Assembly (NCBI RefSeq): GCF_005222915.1 | Contig: NZ_STFX01000007.1 | Location: 62,001-126,000, forward strand | Direction of reading: 5' to 3' | DNA: 64,000 nucleotides | From: Rhizobium sp. FKL33 | GTDB taxonomy: Bacteria > Pseudomonadota > Alphaproteobacteria > Rhizobiales > Rhizobiaceae | Shown: positions 1 to 7,448 of the stretch, in pieces | Layout of the letters: every line of letters begins with the position of its first letter | Numbering within the stretch: position 1 is the first letter of the stretch | Translations under genes and position numbers: made by a program | Notes under the pieces: model-generated | The model's database searches: none | Told to the model about the DNA's origin: nothing | What the model saw: the letters and a program-made list of their open reading frames with translations, nothing else

Positions 1-24
1 CGGCATATTGCGACGAATATGCCG
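1..24. terminator. Hairpin at window edge, probable terminator
   Basis: Positions 1-9 and 16-24 form a perfect 9-bp inverted repeat (CGGCATATT / AATATGCCG) with a 6-nt loop. It lies just beyond the stop codon of the minus-strand regulator that follows, so it may end that transcript. The left flank is outside the window and a T-tract cannot be checked. Confidence 0.5.
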
Positions 25-44
25 AGCCGCAACCAATCTGCCAC

Positions 45-815
45 CTATTCCCCCACCAGCATCACCAGCTTGCAATCCGGCCTGTCCGCCGGCCGAAACG
101 TATACTGCCGGTAACGCACTATCTCGCGCTCCGGATGGCAGAAGCCCCGGTCGCCGCCCTCGCGATCCATCACCGTCTGCGCCTTCCACAAAGCGGCGAA
201 ATCGGCGCTTTCGGCGATCAATTGCTCCACCAGCGCCAGCATCGGCGGGTCGTTGAAGCTGGCGCCGAAATCGGCGCGGAATTCGGCGAGCGCGCGGACG
301 GCGCGATCGGGCCAGTCGAGAATGAAGCGCCGCGCCGAGGGATCGAGGAAGATGTAGCGCAGCAGATTGTGGTCGCGCCGCTCGCCAAGCCAGCCGGAGA
401 AGAGATCGGCGGCGGCGGCGTTCCAGGCGATGGCGTTCCAGAACCGGTCGAGGCCATAGGCGGGATGCGGCAAAGCCTCGACCGCCGCGGCCAGACTGTC
501 CGGCGCCCGCTCGCTCGGCTCAGCCAGGGCATGTTCGGGATCACGGCGGCCGGCGAGCTCGAACAGATAGGCGCGTTCGGCCCGCGTCAGCAGCAGCGCC
601 TCGGCGAGCCGCGCCAAGGCCTGCGGCGACGCCTGCGCGTCGCGCCCCTGCTCGATCCAGGTCACCCAGGTGGCGGAAAGCTGGGCGCGGGCGGCCAATT
701 CCTCGCGTCGCAGACCCGGCGTGCGCCGTCGCCCCAGGGGCGGGTCGGGCGTCAGCCGCTCGCGATGGGCGCGGACGAAATCGCCCAGCAGTTTTCGTTG
801 ATGGTCACCGGTCAT
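45..815 (-). CDS. XRE-family regulator with MmyB-like ligand-binding domain
   Basis: 256 aa DNA-binding regulator. Residues ~5-70 form an N-terminal helix-turn-helix of the XRE class, in the arrangement RRTPGLRREELA followed by LSATWVTWIEQGRD, which is characteristic of the MmyB-type family. The rest (~95-256) matches the PAS-like MmyB ligand-binding domain, including a conserved DRFWNAIAWN-like stretch. The start at 815 (MTGDHQRK) is preferred because this is where family members begin; an in-frame ATG at 845 would add ten atypical residues. It is divergent from the methyltransferase at 902, and such regulators commonly control the adjacent divergent gene. The ligand is not predictable. Confidence 0.88.
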   Translation of the reverse strand: MTGDHQRKLLGDFVRAHRERLTPDPPLGRRRTPGLRREELAARAQLSATWVTWIEQGRDAQASPQALARLAEALLLTRAERAYLFELAGRRDPEHALAEPSERAPDSLAAAVEALPHPAYGLDRFWNAIAWNAAAADLFSGWLGERRDHNLLRYIFLDPSARRFILDWPDRAVRALAEFRADFGASFNDPPMLALVEQLIAESADFAALWKAQTVMDREGGDRGFCHPEREIVRYRQYTFRPADRPDCKLVMLVGE

Positions 816-901
816 GGCAGATCTTATACCAGGATAAAGCCTCATCTTGTAACAGAATAAGTGCCTGTCATAGTCGCCTCGCCAAGACAGGAGAACAATT
901 G

Positions 902-1666
902 ATGCAAAAGAGCCACCAGACCCATGTCGAGGGACAATTCGGGCCCCGCGCCCAGGCCTATGTCGCCTCGAGCGTGCATGCCCAGGGCGCCGATCTCGGC
1001 TATATCGGCGAGGTCGCCGCCGCGATCCGACCTGCCCGCGCCATCGATCTCGGCTGCGGCGGCGGCCATGTCGCCTATCGGCTGGCCGAACATGCGGCCC
1101 AAGTCACCGCCTGCGACCTCTCCGCCGACATGCTGAAAGCCGTGGCCGACACCGCCGCCGCGCGCGGGCTCGCCAATATCGACACCGTCCGCACACCGGC
1201 GGAAAAGCTGCCTTTCGAGACGGCGACGTTCGACATGCTCGGCTGTCGCTTCACCGCCCATCACTGGCGTGACGCCAAGGCCGGGTTGCGCGAGGCGCGC
1301 CGCGTGCTGAAACCGGGCGCGACCGCCCTCTTCGTCGATGTCGTCGCCTCGGCCGATCCGCTCTATGACAGCCATCTGCAGGTGGTCGAGACGCTCCGCG
1401 ACACCTCGCATGTCCGCGATTACTCGCTGGCCGAATGGACCGTGATGCTGGAACAGGCGGGCTTCGAGGTCACCGGCGTCAGGCGCTGGCGGATGCAGAT
1501 GGAGTTTTCAAGCTGGATCGCCCGCATGGCGACGCCGCCGGCGCTGGTCGCGGCGATCCGGGCGGTGCAGGACAGCGCCTCGGCGGATGTGAAAGCCTAT
1601 TTCGAGATCGGGCCCGACGGCTCCTTCATGCTCGACATGGCGCTGGTGGAGGCGCGGGCGGCCTGA
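902..1666 (+). CDS. Class I SAM-dependent methyltransferase
   Basis: 254 aa cytoplasmic methyltransferase of the Methyltransf_11/UbiE-like type. Motif I (AIDLGCGGGH, about residues 48-57) binds S-adenosylmethionine, followed by an acidic motif II (VTACDLS) and a motif near RVLKPGATALFVD. The acceptor substrate cannot be told from the sequence. Translation probably begins at the ATG at 902, with AGGAGA at 889-894 seven bases upstream; a TTG three bases earlier is also open. The gene is divergently arranged with the XRE/MmyB regulator, which is its likely controller. Confidence 0.88.
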   Translation: MQKSHQTHVEGQFGPRAQAYVASSVHAQGADLGYIGEVAAAIRPARAIDLGCGGGHVAYRLAEHAAQVTACDLSADMLKAVADTAAARGLANIDTVRTPAEKLPFETATFDMLGCRFTAHHWRDAKAGLREARRVLKPGATALFVDVVASADPLYDSHLQVVETLRDTSHVRDYSLAEWTVMLEQAGFEVTGVRRWRMQMEFSSWIARMATPPALVAAIRAVQDSASADVKAYFEIGPDGSFMLDMALVEARAA

Positions 1667-1694
1667 CCTGCTGGAGAGGTTGGCGGCAGGCGCG

Positions 1695-1719
1695 GGAACT
1701 CTGCCGCCTGCCCATCGTT
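1695..1719 (+). promoter_or_regulatory. EcfG-type stress promoter (GGAAC-N16-CGTT)
   Basis: GGAAC at 1695-1699 and CGTT at 1716-1719 are separated by 16 bases. This matches the -35/-10 consensus of the alphaproteobacterial general stress response sigma factor EcfG. It lies 22 bases upstream of the small ORF starting at 1741. Confidence 0.72.
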
Positions 1720-1740
1720 TCACAGGAAAAGGAGACGATC

Positions 1741-1941
1741 ATGACCCCGAAGCCCGTTGCCCACTCTTCGCATGACGCCGCGCCGCAGATCGACCCGCTT
1801 ACCGGCAAGCCCATTCCGATCGCGCCTAATGGCGAGTTGTCGGATCGGGAAATCGAGGACGGAGCCAGGGGAGAAGAGGATGCGGCGCGGATTAATCCCG
1901 AAAGCCGGATCCCGCGCCCGCCGCAGCCGGATCTCGCCTGA
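1741..1941 (+). CDS. Small hydrophilic protein, probable stress-response gene
   Basis: 66 aa, rich in Pro, Asp, Glu and Arg, with no membrane segment or recognised domain. It contains a short DPLTGKPIP-like motif. The start is fixed by a strong AAGGAG ribosome-binding site at 1729-1734 and by the EcfG-type promoter just upstream. It ends one base before the convergent stop codon of the DUF985 gene. Small hydrophilic proteins of this kind are common members of alphaproteobacterial stress regulons, but the role is unknown. Confidence 0.75.
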   Translation: MTPKPVAHSSHDAAPQIDPLTGKPIPIAPNGELSDREIEDGARGEEDAARINPESRIPRPPQPDLA

Positions 1942-2364
1942 TCAGCCGGGCTCCCAGCCCGGCTCGGCCATGGTGAAACCGGCAAAGTCGAAGCCCGGCG
2001 CGACCGTGCAGCCGACCAGGGTCCAGTCGCCCCGGCTTTCGGCGCATTGCCATTCGTCCTTGCGCACCACGACTTGCGGATGCTCGCCGTTCAGAACGTC
2101 AGGGCCGAGCGTCACGGCGCGGACCGTCTTGTCGTCGTCCGAGAGCCGCAAGGTCAATGGCGCCCCGGCGTAATAATGCCAGACCTCCACCGCATCGACC
2201 TTGTGCCAGTGCGAGCGCTGCCCCGCCTCCAAGAGGTAATAGATACAGGTGGAGCAGGCTCTCCCGTCCCGGGTCTCGTCGTCCTTGAAGGTCTGCACAT
2301 ACCAGCCGCCTTCGGGATGCGGCTCGAGCTTCAAAGCGTGGATGATGTCGCGGGCGGTGGTCAT
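1942..2364 (-). CDS. Cupin-fold protein of the DUF985 family
   Basis: 140 aa, the usual length for DUF985 (cupin_5). Recognisable parts are PEGGWYVQTF near the N-terminus, STCIYYLLEAG, the HWHKVDAVEVWHYY segment that carries the cupin histidines, and a C-terminal CTVAPGFDFAGF block. Family members are single-domain beta-barrels of unsettled function. The gene converges with the small ORF on the other strand with no spacer. Confidence 0.88.
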   Translation of the reverse strand: MTTARDIIHALKLEPHPEGGWYVQTFKDDETRDGRACSTCIYYLLEAGQRSHWHKVDAVEVWHYYAGAPLTLRLSDDDKTVRAVTLGPDVLNGEHPQVVVRKDEWQCAESRGDWTLVGCTVAPGFDFAGFTMAEPGWEPG

Positions 2365-2407
2365 GGGCTCTCCGTTGACGTAGCCACAAAGCAGCGGCTT
2401 ATTGTTT

Positions 2408-2424
2408 TGTCAGCTTTATTGACA
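2408..2424. promoter_or_regulatory. Inverted repeat TGTCA-N7-TGACA
   Basis: A perfect 5-bp inverted repeat lies 44-60 bases upstream of the DUF985 start, in a locally AT-rich stretch. It could be an operator for that gene. No regulator is assigned and a repeat this short may be chance. Confidence 0.3.
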
Positions 2425-2491
2425 TTGCCGCGTTGGAAAGTCGACCACCCGTCCAGACGTCGGAAGACTGCTACCGCGACACTTTTGCTGC

Positions 2492-3811
2492 TCAAACCAA
2501 AAAATCCGTCTCCTCGAGCCGGATCTTTCCATCCAGCTTGAAGGTGAGATCGGCTTTGCCGTCGCCATCCCGGTCGACCGTCACCACGGTGTCGCCGCCG
2601 CTCCAGCGCCAACCGATTTCGGCGCCGTCGCCGGAAAAGCCGACGCCACGTGCCAAAAGATCGTAATCGCCATCAAGCGCCTTGGTCAGCGCGATCTGGT
2701 CTTCGCCCTTGCTGAAGTCTTCGATGAGATCCGACGCCTTGCTCGTGCTGTCTTTCAAAGTCGAGAAGACGAAGAGATCCGCGCCCTCCCCGCCCGTCAT
2801 GATGTCGCGCCCGGCGCGACCGACGAGAATGTCGTCTCCCGTCCCGCCAGAAAGCGTATCGGCGCTCGCGCGGCCGATCAGCATATCGGCGTCGTTCGCA
2901 GCGCTGTCGGCGCTTGTTCCGTCGCCGTAAAGCGTCGTCATGCCCTTGTCGGCAGCGAGCAGTTCCTCGACCTCCATCTTGGTCGACAGGCCGAAAGTCT
3001 TGAGCGCGGCGCGAATGGCCGGCGCCAGTTCTTCGGTGATGTCGCCGATCGTCTCGACGCCTTTCACCGACGCCGCCGTATCAGGATCGTAAGCCGCCTC
3101 GTAACTCAGGATCTTCTCATGCCATTCGGCCAGCATCTGGCCGGTTTGCACAGCCTCGGAGAACGTCGCCTTGCCGTCCGCGTCGTAGAGGCCGAAAAGA
3201 TCGGCTTCGACATAGCGCCGGTTGGCGATGCCCTGCCCGGCGCTCGCGCCGCCATTGGAATAATAGCGGATCTGGAACCAGGCTTCGGCCCTATCCCCCT
3301 CCTCGATTGCCGCCTTCAGCCCGGAACCAAGCAGGCTCGGATTGTTATAGGCCAGCGAGAACAGCGCCATGCGTTCATCGGAGTCCGGAATGCCCGATAG
3401 CCAGTTGTCGACGTAACCGTCATAGGTGGGGGAAATCAGGTCGAGCGCCTCGGCGATCTGCGCGTCGCTCGAAAAAGCGAATGTCTTGGGAACGTCGCTA
3501 TCGACCGACTTGTTCCAGGCCGCCATGACCTTGTCGAGCGCCGAGATCAGCGTGGCGCTGGAGCCGTAGGAATAACTCTTGTCCACCACCGCATCGAGCT
3601 TCGCCAGAAGCTTGCTGCTGTAGTGATCCTCCCCCACCATCGCCAGCAGCACCGTGTCGAGATTGGCGCGCAGGCTGAAACCGATGCCGATCGTCGGCAC
3701 GCCGACAATGTCGACATAGGGCTTGAACGTCGCGCCTTCGAGAAGCGTCAGGAAAGATGAGCGCTCGGCGGCGTAATCGTCATGATCGGTGATCCCGTTC
3801 CAGTTCAGCAT
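2492..3811 (-). CDS. GH24 lysozyme fused to RTX calcium-binding repeats
   Basis: 439 aa two-part protein. Residues ~18-240 resemble the T4-type lysozyme family GH24: Glu25, Asp34 and Thr40 have the same spacing (9 and 15 residues) as the T4 lysozyme triad Glu11-Asp20-Thr26, within LLEG...YVD...PTIGIGF. A middle linker follows. Residues ~305-350 carry nonapeptide RTX repeats (TLSGGTGDDILVG, GRDIMTGGEGADLFVF), and the C-terminus looks like the serralysin M10_C domain. There is no N-terminal signal peptide, as expected for type I secretion substrates; no secretion genes are adjacent. The start at 3811 (MLNWNG) has GGAAGGAG upstream; further upstream the frame loses coding character. Inferred role: calcium-dependent secreted muramidase. 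Confidence 0.82.
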   Translation of the reverse strand: MLNWNGITDHDDYAAERSSFLTLLEGATFKPYVDIVGVPTIGIGFSLRANLDTVLLAMVGEDHYSSKLLAKLDAVVDKSYSYGSSATLISALDKVMAAWNKSVDSDVPKTFAFSSDAQIAEALDLISPTYDGYVDNWLSGIPDSDERMALFSLAYNNPSLLGSGLKAAIEEGDRAEAWFQIRYYSNGGASAGQGIANRRYVEADLFGLYDADGKATFSEAVQTGQMLAEWHEKILSYEAAYDPDTAASVKGVETIGDITEELAPAIRAALKTFGLSTKMEVEELLAADKGMTTLYGDGTSADSAANDADMLIGRASADTLSGGTGDDILVGRAGRDIMTGGEGADLFVFSTLKDSTSKASDLIEDFSKGEDQIALTKALDGDYDLLARGVGFSGDGAEIGWRWSGGDTVVTVDRDGDGKADLTFKLDGKIRLEETDFLV

Positions 3812-3893
3812 GTGCGGCTCCTTCCGCCCGATTGTTAGTCGACGCGGGTAAACACCACGTCGAAAGTCTTGGTGAACGGATTGACAGGATTTA

Positions 3894-3912
3894 AATGTTA
3901 TACCATTACATA
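3894..3912. promoter_or_regulatory. Zur-box-like palindrome (weak)
   Basis: AATGTTATA followed by an imperfect right half (CATTACATA) matches about 15 of 19 positions of the rhizobial Zur operator. It sits about 83 bases upstream of the RTX-lysozyme start and about 90 bases upstream of the riboswitch, so either transcript could be its target. Confidence 0.35.
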
Positions 3913-3982
3913 TGCGGCGAGCGGGACATGTCGCAAACCGGCTTGCGCGACTGGAGAGTTGATGGCATGACAAAGAGGAATG

Positions 3983-4170
3983 GCGCTGTCGCCGCGAAAA
4001 TGGGCGACGGCTTAATAGGGAACACGGTGAGGATGACCCCAGAGGGGCCGATGCCGTGGCTGCCCCCGCAACTGTATGCGGCGAGCCTGTCTGCAACGAG
4101 CCACTGGCGCAAGCTGGGAAGGCGCAGACCGGCGAAGACCCGCAAGCCAGGAGACCTGCCATTCGCAGAC
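3983..4170 (+). ncRNA. Cobalamin (B12) riboswitch
   Basis: The conserved pieces occur in the right order: TTAATAGGGAA near 4011, GTGAGGATGACCCC, GCTGCCCCCGCAACTGTA near 4059-4077, GCCACTGG, GGGAAGGCG, GAAGACCCGCAAG, and the B12 box AGCCAGGAGACCTGCC at 4145-4160. It lies in the leader of the btuD-btuF-btuC importer on the same strand, about 135 bases before the first start codon. Such elements turn off downstream expression when adenosylcobalamin is plentiful. The outer boundaries are approximate. Confidence 0.95.
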
Positions 4171-4304
4171 AGTAACCACGGACGGGGTGTTCCGATGCGA
4201 TTATCGAAGAACGACCGGCACAAGGCCGGTCAAGACGCTATGCCAATGGCGGCGCAAAGCCGCGACTTCACTTACAAATCTACCCTCCAAGTCGAGGCCG
4301 CCTC

Positions 4305-5114
4305 ATGAATTGCGCGGTCGAAGGATTGGATCTCGAAGCCCGCGGCGTCAGCTTCTCGCCGCCGCGCGGCCCCAAACTCATCGCCGACATCTCCCTGCGC
4401 ATTGCGGCTGGAGAACGCCTCGCGATCGTCGGCCCGAATGGCGCCGGCAAGACAACACTCTTGCGCTGCCTGTTTCGCGGCGCCCGCCCGAGCGAAGGCT
4501 CGGTGCTGCTCGGCGGCGAGGACATCTGGTCGATCCCGCAGCGCGAATTCGCCCGCAAAGTGGCGGTGGTGTTGCAGGAAAGCCCGGCGACCTTCCCTTT
4601 CAGCGTGCGCGACATCGTCATGATGGGCCGCATCCCCTGGCGGCGCGGCATGAGCCGCTGGTCGGAGGAAGACCGCGCCAAGGTGCATCACGCTTTGGAG
4701 CATCTCGGGCTCGAAAGTCTCGCTGAGCGGCAGTTTTCCACCCTGTCGGGCGGCGAAAAACAGCGTGTGCTGGTGGCCCGGGCGCTCGCCCAGGAGCCGA
4801 GGCTCTTGATCCTCGACGAGCCCTCGAACCATCTCGACATCCGCCACCAGCTCGACATCCTGCATCTGCTGGAAGGTTTGGGCGTGACCGTGATCGCCAC
4901 GCTGCACGACATCAATCTCGCTGCCGGCTTCGCCTCGCGCGCCGCCATTCTCAACGGCGGAAGGTTGACGGCTTTCGGGCCGCCCGAGACCGTGCTGACA
5001 GAGACGGCCATCGCCGGCGCCTTCGGCGTCGAGGCCGAAAAATTCCGCATCGGCGCCGAGGGCGCCGCGCGCTTCGCATTTTCCCGTTCGTCTTATTCCG
5101 GAGCTTTCCTGTGA
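4305..5114 (+). CDS. btuD: Cobalamin-type ABC importer ATPase (BtuD-like)
   Basis: 269 aa nucleotide-binding subunit of the FecE/BtuD/FhuC class. Walker A GPNGAGKT is at residues 43-50, the LSGGE signature at 147-151, Walker B LLILDE at 167-172, and an H-loop histidine follows in ATLHDINLA. It powers import through the BtuC permease encoded at 6389. The upstream riboswitch makes cobalamin or another corrinoid the likely substrate; the sequence of this family alone would not separate it from iron-siderophore ATPases. Its stop overlaps the GTG start of the binding protein by four bases (GTGA). Confidence 0.88.
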   Translation: MNCAVEGLDLEARGVSFSPPRGPKLIADISLRIAAGERLAIVGPNGAGKTTLLRCLFRGARPSEGSVLLGGEDIWSIPQREFARKVAVVLQESPATFPFSVRDIVMMGRIPWRRGMSRWSEEDRAKVHHALEHLGLESLAERQFSTLSGGEKQRVLVARALAQEPRLLILDEPSNHLDIRHQLDILHLLEGLGVTVIATLHDINLAAGFASRAAILNGGRLTAFGPPETVLTETAIAGAFGVEAEKFRIGAEGAARFAFSRSSYSGAFL

Positions 5115-6061
5115 AAACCCTCTCTCTTCTCGCCGGCGCCGCCCTTTCGTTCCTCGCTACGACCGCCTTCGCCGCCCCCGTCACCGTGAAAAGCTGCAAC
5201 CGCGACGTGACCTTCGACGCCGCGCCGAGCCGCGCCATCTCCAACGACGTCAACCTCACCGAAATGATGCTAGCGCTGAAGCTGCAGGACCGCATGGTCG
5301 GCTATACCGGCGTCTCAGGCTGGAAGACGCTCGACGAGAAATTGCGCGAAGGCGTCAAGCAGCTGCCGGAACTGTCGCCCAAATATCCCACCAAGGAAGT
5401 GCTGCTCGGCGCCGACGCCGACTTCTATTTCGCCGGCTGGAATTACGGCATGAAGGTCGGCGGCGACGTGACGCCGGAAACGCTTCAGCCGCTCGGCATC
5501 AAGGTCTATGAGCTGACCGAAAGCTGCGTTCACATCATGAACAAGGCCAAGCCGACCATGGACGACATGTTCGTGGACCTCCTCAATCTCGGCAAGATCT
5601 TCCGCGTCGAAGACCGAGCCGAGGCTCTGGTGGCCGGCTATCGCAAGGAATTGGCCGAGATCGTCAAGGGTGTTGGCCCGATCGAGCGCCCGACCCGCGT
5701 CTTCGTCTATGACTCCGGCGAGGAAAAGCCGTTCACCTCGGGCGAATATGGCATCCCCACCGCGATGATCGAGGCCGCCGGCGGCGAGAACATCATGGAC
5801 GATGTCGCCAAGAGCTGGACCGAAGTCTCCTGGGAGCCGGTGATCGAGCGCAATCCGGAAGTCGTGGTGATCGTCAATTACGGCGAAGTGACCGCCGAAC
5901 AGAAGATCGCCTTCATGAAGAACAATCCCGCGTTCAAGAATGTGGACGCGGTCAAGAATGATCGTTTCGTCGTGCTGGAATATGTCGAGGCGACGCCGGG
6001 TCCGCGCAACATCGGAGCGATCGCCCGGCTGGCCAAGGCGTTTCATCCAAGCAATATGTGA
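5111..6061 (+). CDS. btuF: Periplasmic corrinoid-binding protein (BtuF-like)
   Basis: 316 aa with a clear Sec signal peptide (MKTLSLLAGAALSFLATTAFA, cut near residue 21). The mature part is a class III periplasmic binding protein; it shows the family pattern of a first lobe, a long helix around residues 150-190, and a second lobe starting near RVFVYDSG. GTG start at 5111 is coupled to the btuD stop. The protein would deliver substrate to the BtuC permease. Assignment to cobalamin rests on the riboswitch; an iron-chelate ligand remains possible. Confidence 0.82.
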   Translation: MKTLSLLAGAALSFLATTAFAAPVTVKSCNRDVTFDAAPSRAISNDVNLTEMMLALKLQDRMVGYTGVSGWKTLDEKLREGVKQLPELSPKYPTKEVLLGADADFYFAGWNYGMKVGGDVTPETLQPLGIKVYELTESCVHIMNKAKPTMDDMFVDLLNLGKIFRVEDRAEALVAGYRKELAEIVKGVGPIERPTRVFVYDSGEEKPFTSGEYGIPTAMIEAAGGENIMDDVAKSWTEVSWEPVIERNPEVVVIVNYGEVTAEQKIAFMKNNPAFKNVDAVKNDRFVVLEYVEATPGPRNIGAIARLAKAFHPSNM

Positions 6062-6100
6062 GAAGGATGAGAGACAGCTAGCGGGCGCTGCGGACCGGAA

Positions 6101-6148
6101 CACCCCCCTCTGCCCTGCCGGGCATCTCCCCCTCAAGGGGGGAGATCG
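6101..6148 (+). repeat. Rhizobial-type intergenic repeat, copy 1
   Basis: A ~48-bp element with the core CTGCCGGGCATCTCCCCCTC that also contains an internal inverted repeat (ATCTCCCCC / GGGGGGAGAT). The same family recurs in opposite orientation at 6235. Repeats of this kind are widespread between genes in rhizobial genomes. Confidence 0.7.
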
Positions 6149-6234
6149 GCTGGAGCGCCGGTTTCCGCCGCATTGCATGACGTCTTTGCAGCAACTGCCG
6201 GCGTCAAGAAAGGGCGAGGCCTAACCGCGCATCA

Positions 6235-6280
6235 ATCTCCCCCCTTGAGGGGGAGATGTCCGGCAGGACAGAGGGGGGTG
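6235..6280 (-). repeat. Rhizobial-type intergenic repeat, copy 2 (inverted)
   Basis: Reverse complement of the element at 6101, with only a few differences (CTGCCGGACATCTCC in place of CTGCCGGGCATCTCC). Together the two copies make an inverted pair separated by about 86 bases. Confidence 0.7.
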
Positions 6281-6388
6281 GCCAAAATCCCCGACATCTC
6301 TGAAACGCAGGAACCGGGCACGCCAAAACGCCTTCATCCGAAGTTTACCTCCCAAAACTGAAACCAAGACAGGTAGCCACCGCTCTCC

Positions 6389-7402
6389 ATGCCCCCTCTC
6401 CGCCTACTCCTGATCATCGCGGCTGTCCTCGGCTTCCTCTGTTTCACCGTGATCACCGCCGTGTCGCTCGGCGCGGCCTCGATTCCGGCTCTGACCGTCT
6501 GGAAGATCGTGGCCAACAAGATTGCGCCCGATATGATTGCAGTCGACTGGTCGGCGGGACGGGAAAGCATCGTCTGGGATGTCAGGCTGCCGCGCGTCAT
6601 TCTCGGCGGGCTGGTCGGCGCGGGCTTGGGGCTGACGGGCGCGGTGCTGCAGCCGCTGACCCGCAATCCGCTCGCCGATCCGCATCTGCTCGGCGTGTCC
6701 TCGGGCGCGGCGGTGGGGGCGGTGATCGCGCTCATTCATGTCGGCATGGTGCTGGGCGGGCTGACCGTGCCGATTTTCGCCTTCGCCGGCGCCCTCGTCG
6801 CCATGGTCGCCGTGCCGCTCGCCGCCCGGGTGGGACACGCCAATGGCGCCGATCGGCTGGTGCTGGCGGGCGTGGCCGTATCCTTCGTCTTCACCGCGCT
6901 CGCCAACCTGCTGGTTTTCCTCGGAGATCCCCGCGCGGCGCAATCGGTGACCTTCTGGATGCTCGGCGGTCTCGGGCTGGCCGAATGGCCGCATCTTCTC
7001 TATCCGGCCGTCACGTTGATGATCGCTCTCGCCTTCCTGCAACCGAATGCCCGGGCGCTGAACGCCATCGCCATGGGCGACGAGACGGCGGCGACCCTGG
7101 GCGTGTCCGTGCAGCCTTTCCGCATGGCGCTGTTTACAATTTCAGCACTGCTCACAGGCGTGATGGTGGCCTTTTCAGGCGCGATCGGCTTTGTCGGCCT
7201 GATGGCGCCGCATTTCGTCCGCGCGCTCGCCGGGCCCGACAATGCCCGCGTTTTGCCGCTTTCGGCCTATAGTGGCGGGGTGGCGCTGATCTGGGCCGAT
7301 CTCGCCGCCCGCACCATCATGGCGCCCGAAGACATGCCGATCGGCGTCGTCACCGGGCTCGTGGGTGGACTTGCCTTCCTCTGGATCATGCGCCGAAGCT
7401 GA
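6389..7402 (+). CDS. btuC: Cobalamin-type ABC importer permease (BtuC-like)
   Basis: 337 aa polytopic inner-membrane protein of the FecCD/BtuC family with about ten transmembrane segments. Family hallmarks are RLPRVILGGLVGAGLGLTG, the PLTRNPLADPHLLGVSSGA block near residue 90, and GAIGFVGLMAPHFVR near residue 265, part of the region that contacts the ATPase. It forms the channel of the importer with the products of 4305 and 5111. The ribosome-binding site is poor, and the gene is separated from btuF by repeats, so its expression may differ from the first two genes. Confidence 0.87.
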   Translation: MPPLRLLLIIAAVLGFLCFTVITAVSLGAASIPALTVWKIVANKIAPDMIAVDWSAGRESIVWDVRLPRVILGGLVGAGLGLTGAVLQPLTRNPLADPHLLGVSSGAAVGAVIALIHVGMVLGGLTVPIFAFAGALVAMVAVPLAARVGHANGADRLVLAGVAVSFVFTALANLLVFLGDPRAAQSVTFWMLGGLGLAEWPHLLYPAVTLMIALAFLQPNARALNAIAMGDETAATLGVSVQPFRMALFTISALLTGVMVAFSGAIGFVGLMAPHFVRALAGPDNARVLPLSAYSGGVALIWADLAARTIMAPEDMPIGVVTGLVGGLAFLWIMRRS

Positions 7403-7448
7403 TCCGCCGCTTGCCGCATCCGGCTTTTCCGTTAAGGAAGGGGAAACC

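Larger units (their letters stand above)
3812..4304. other. Intergenic regulatory region between RTX-lysozyme and btu operon
   Basis: A 493-bp divergent region without a protein gene. It holds a Zur-like palindrome (3894-3912), a TTGACA hexamer at 3881-3886, the cobalamin riboswitch (about 3983-4170), and a GACCGGC/GCCGGTC hairpin at 4213-4231 between the riboswitch and the btuD start. That hairpin has no T-tract, so it might act on translation rather than termination. Confidence 0.7.
6062..6388. other. btuF-btuC spacer occupied by repeat sequences
   Basis: This 327-bp gap inside the importer operon has no gene. About a third of it is two copies of a GC-rich intergenic repeat in opposite orientation (6101-6148 and 6235-6280). 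The transcript can fold into a long hairpin here, which could weaken btuC expression or protect the upstream mRNA. Confidence 0.7.

Noticed and set aside
815-901. Operator for the XRE/MmyB regulator (CTTAT...ATAAAG near 822-838)
   Set aside because: Symmetry is short and imperfect; it could not be separated from chance.
2492-3811. Prophage endolysin
   Set aside because: The lysozyme domain is phage-like, but no holin, structural or integrase gene is nearby and the C-terminus carries RTX secretion repeats.
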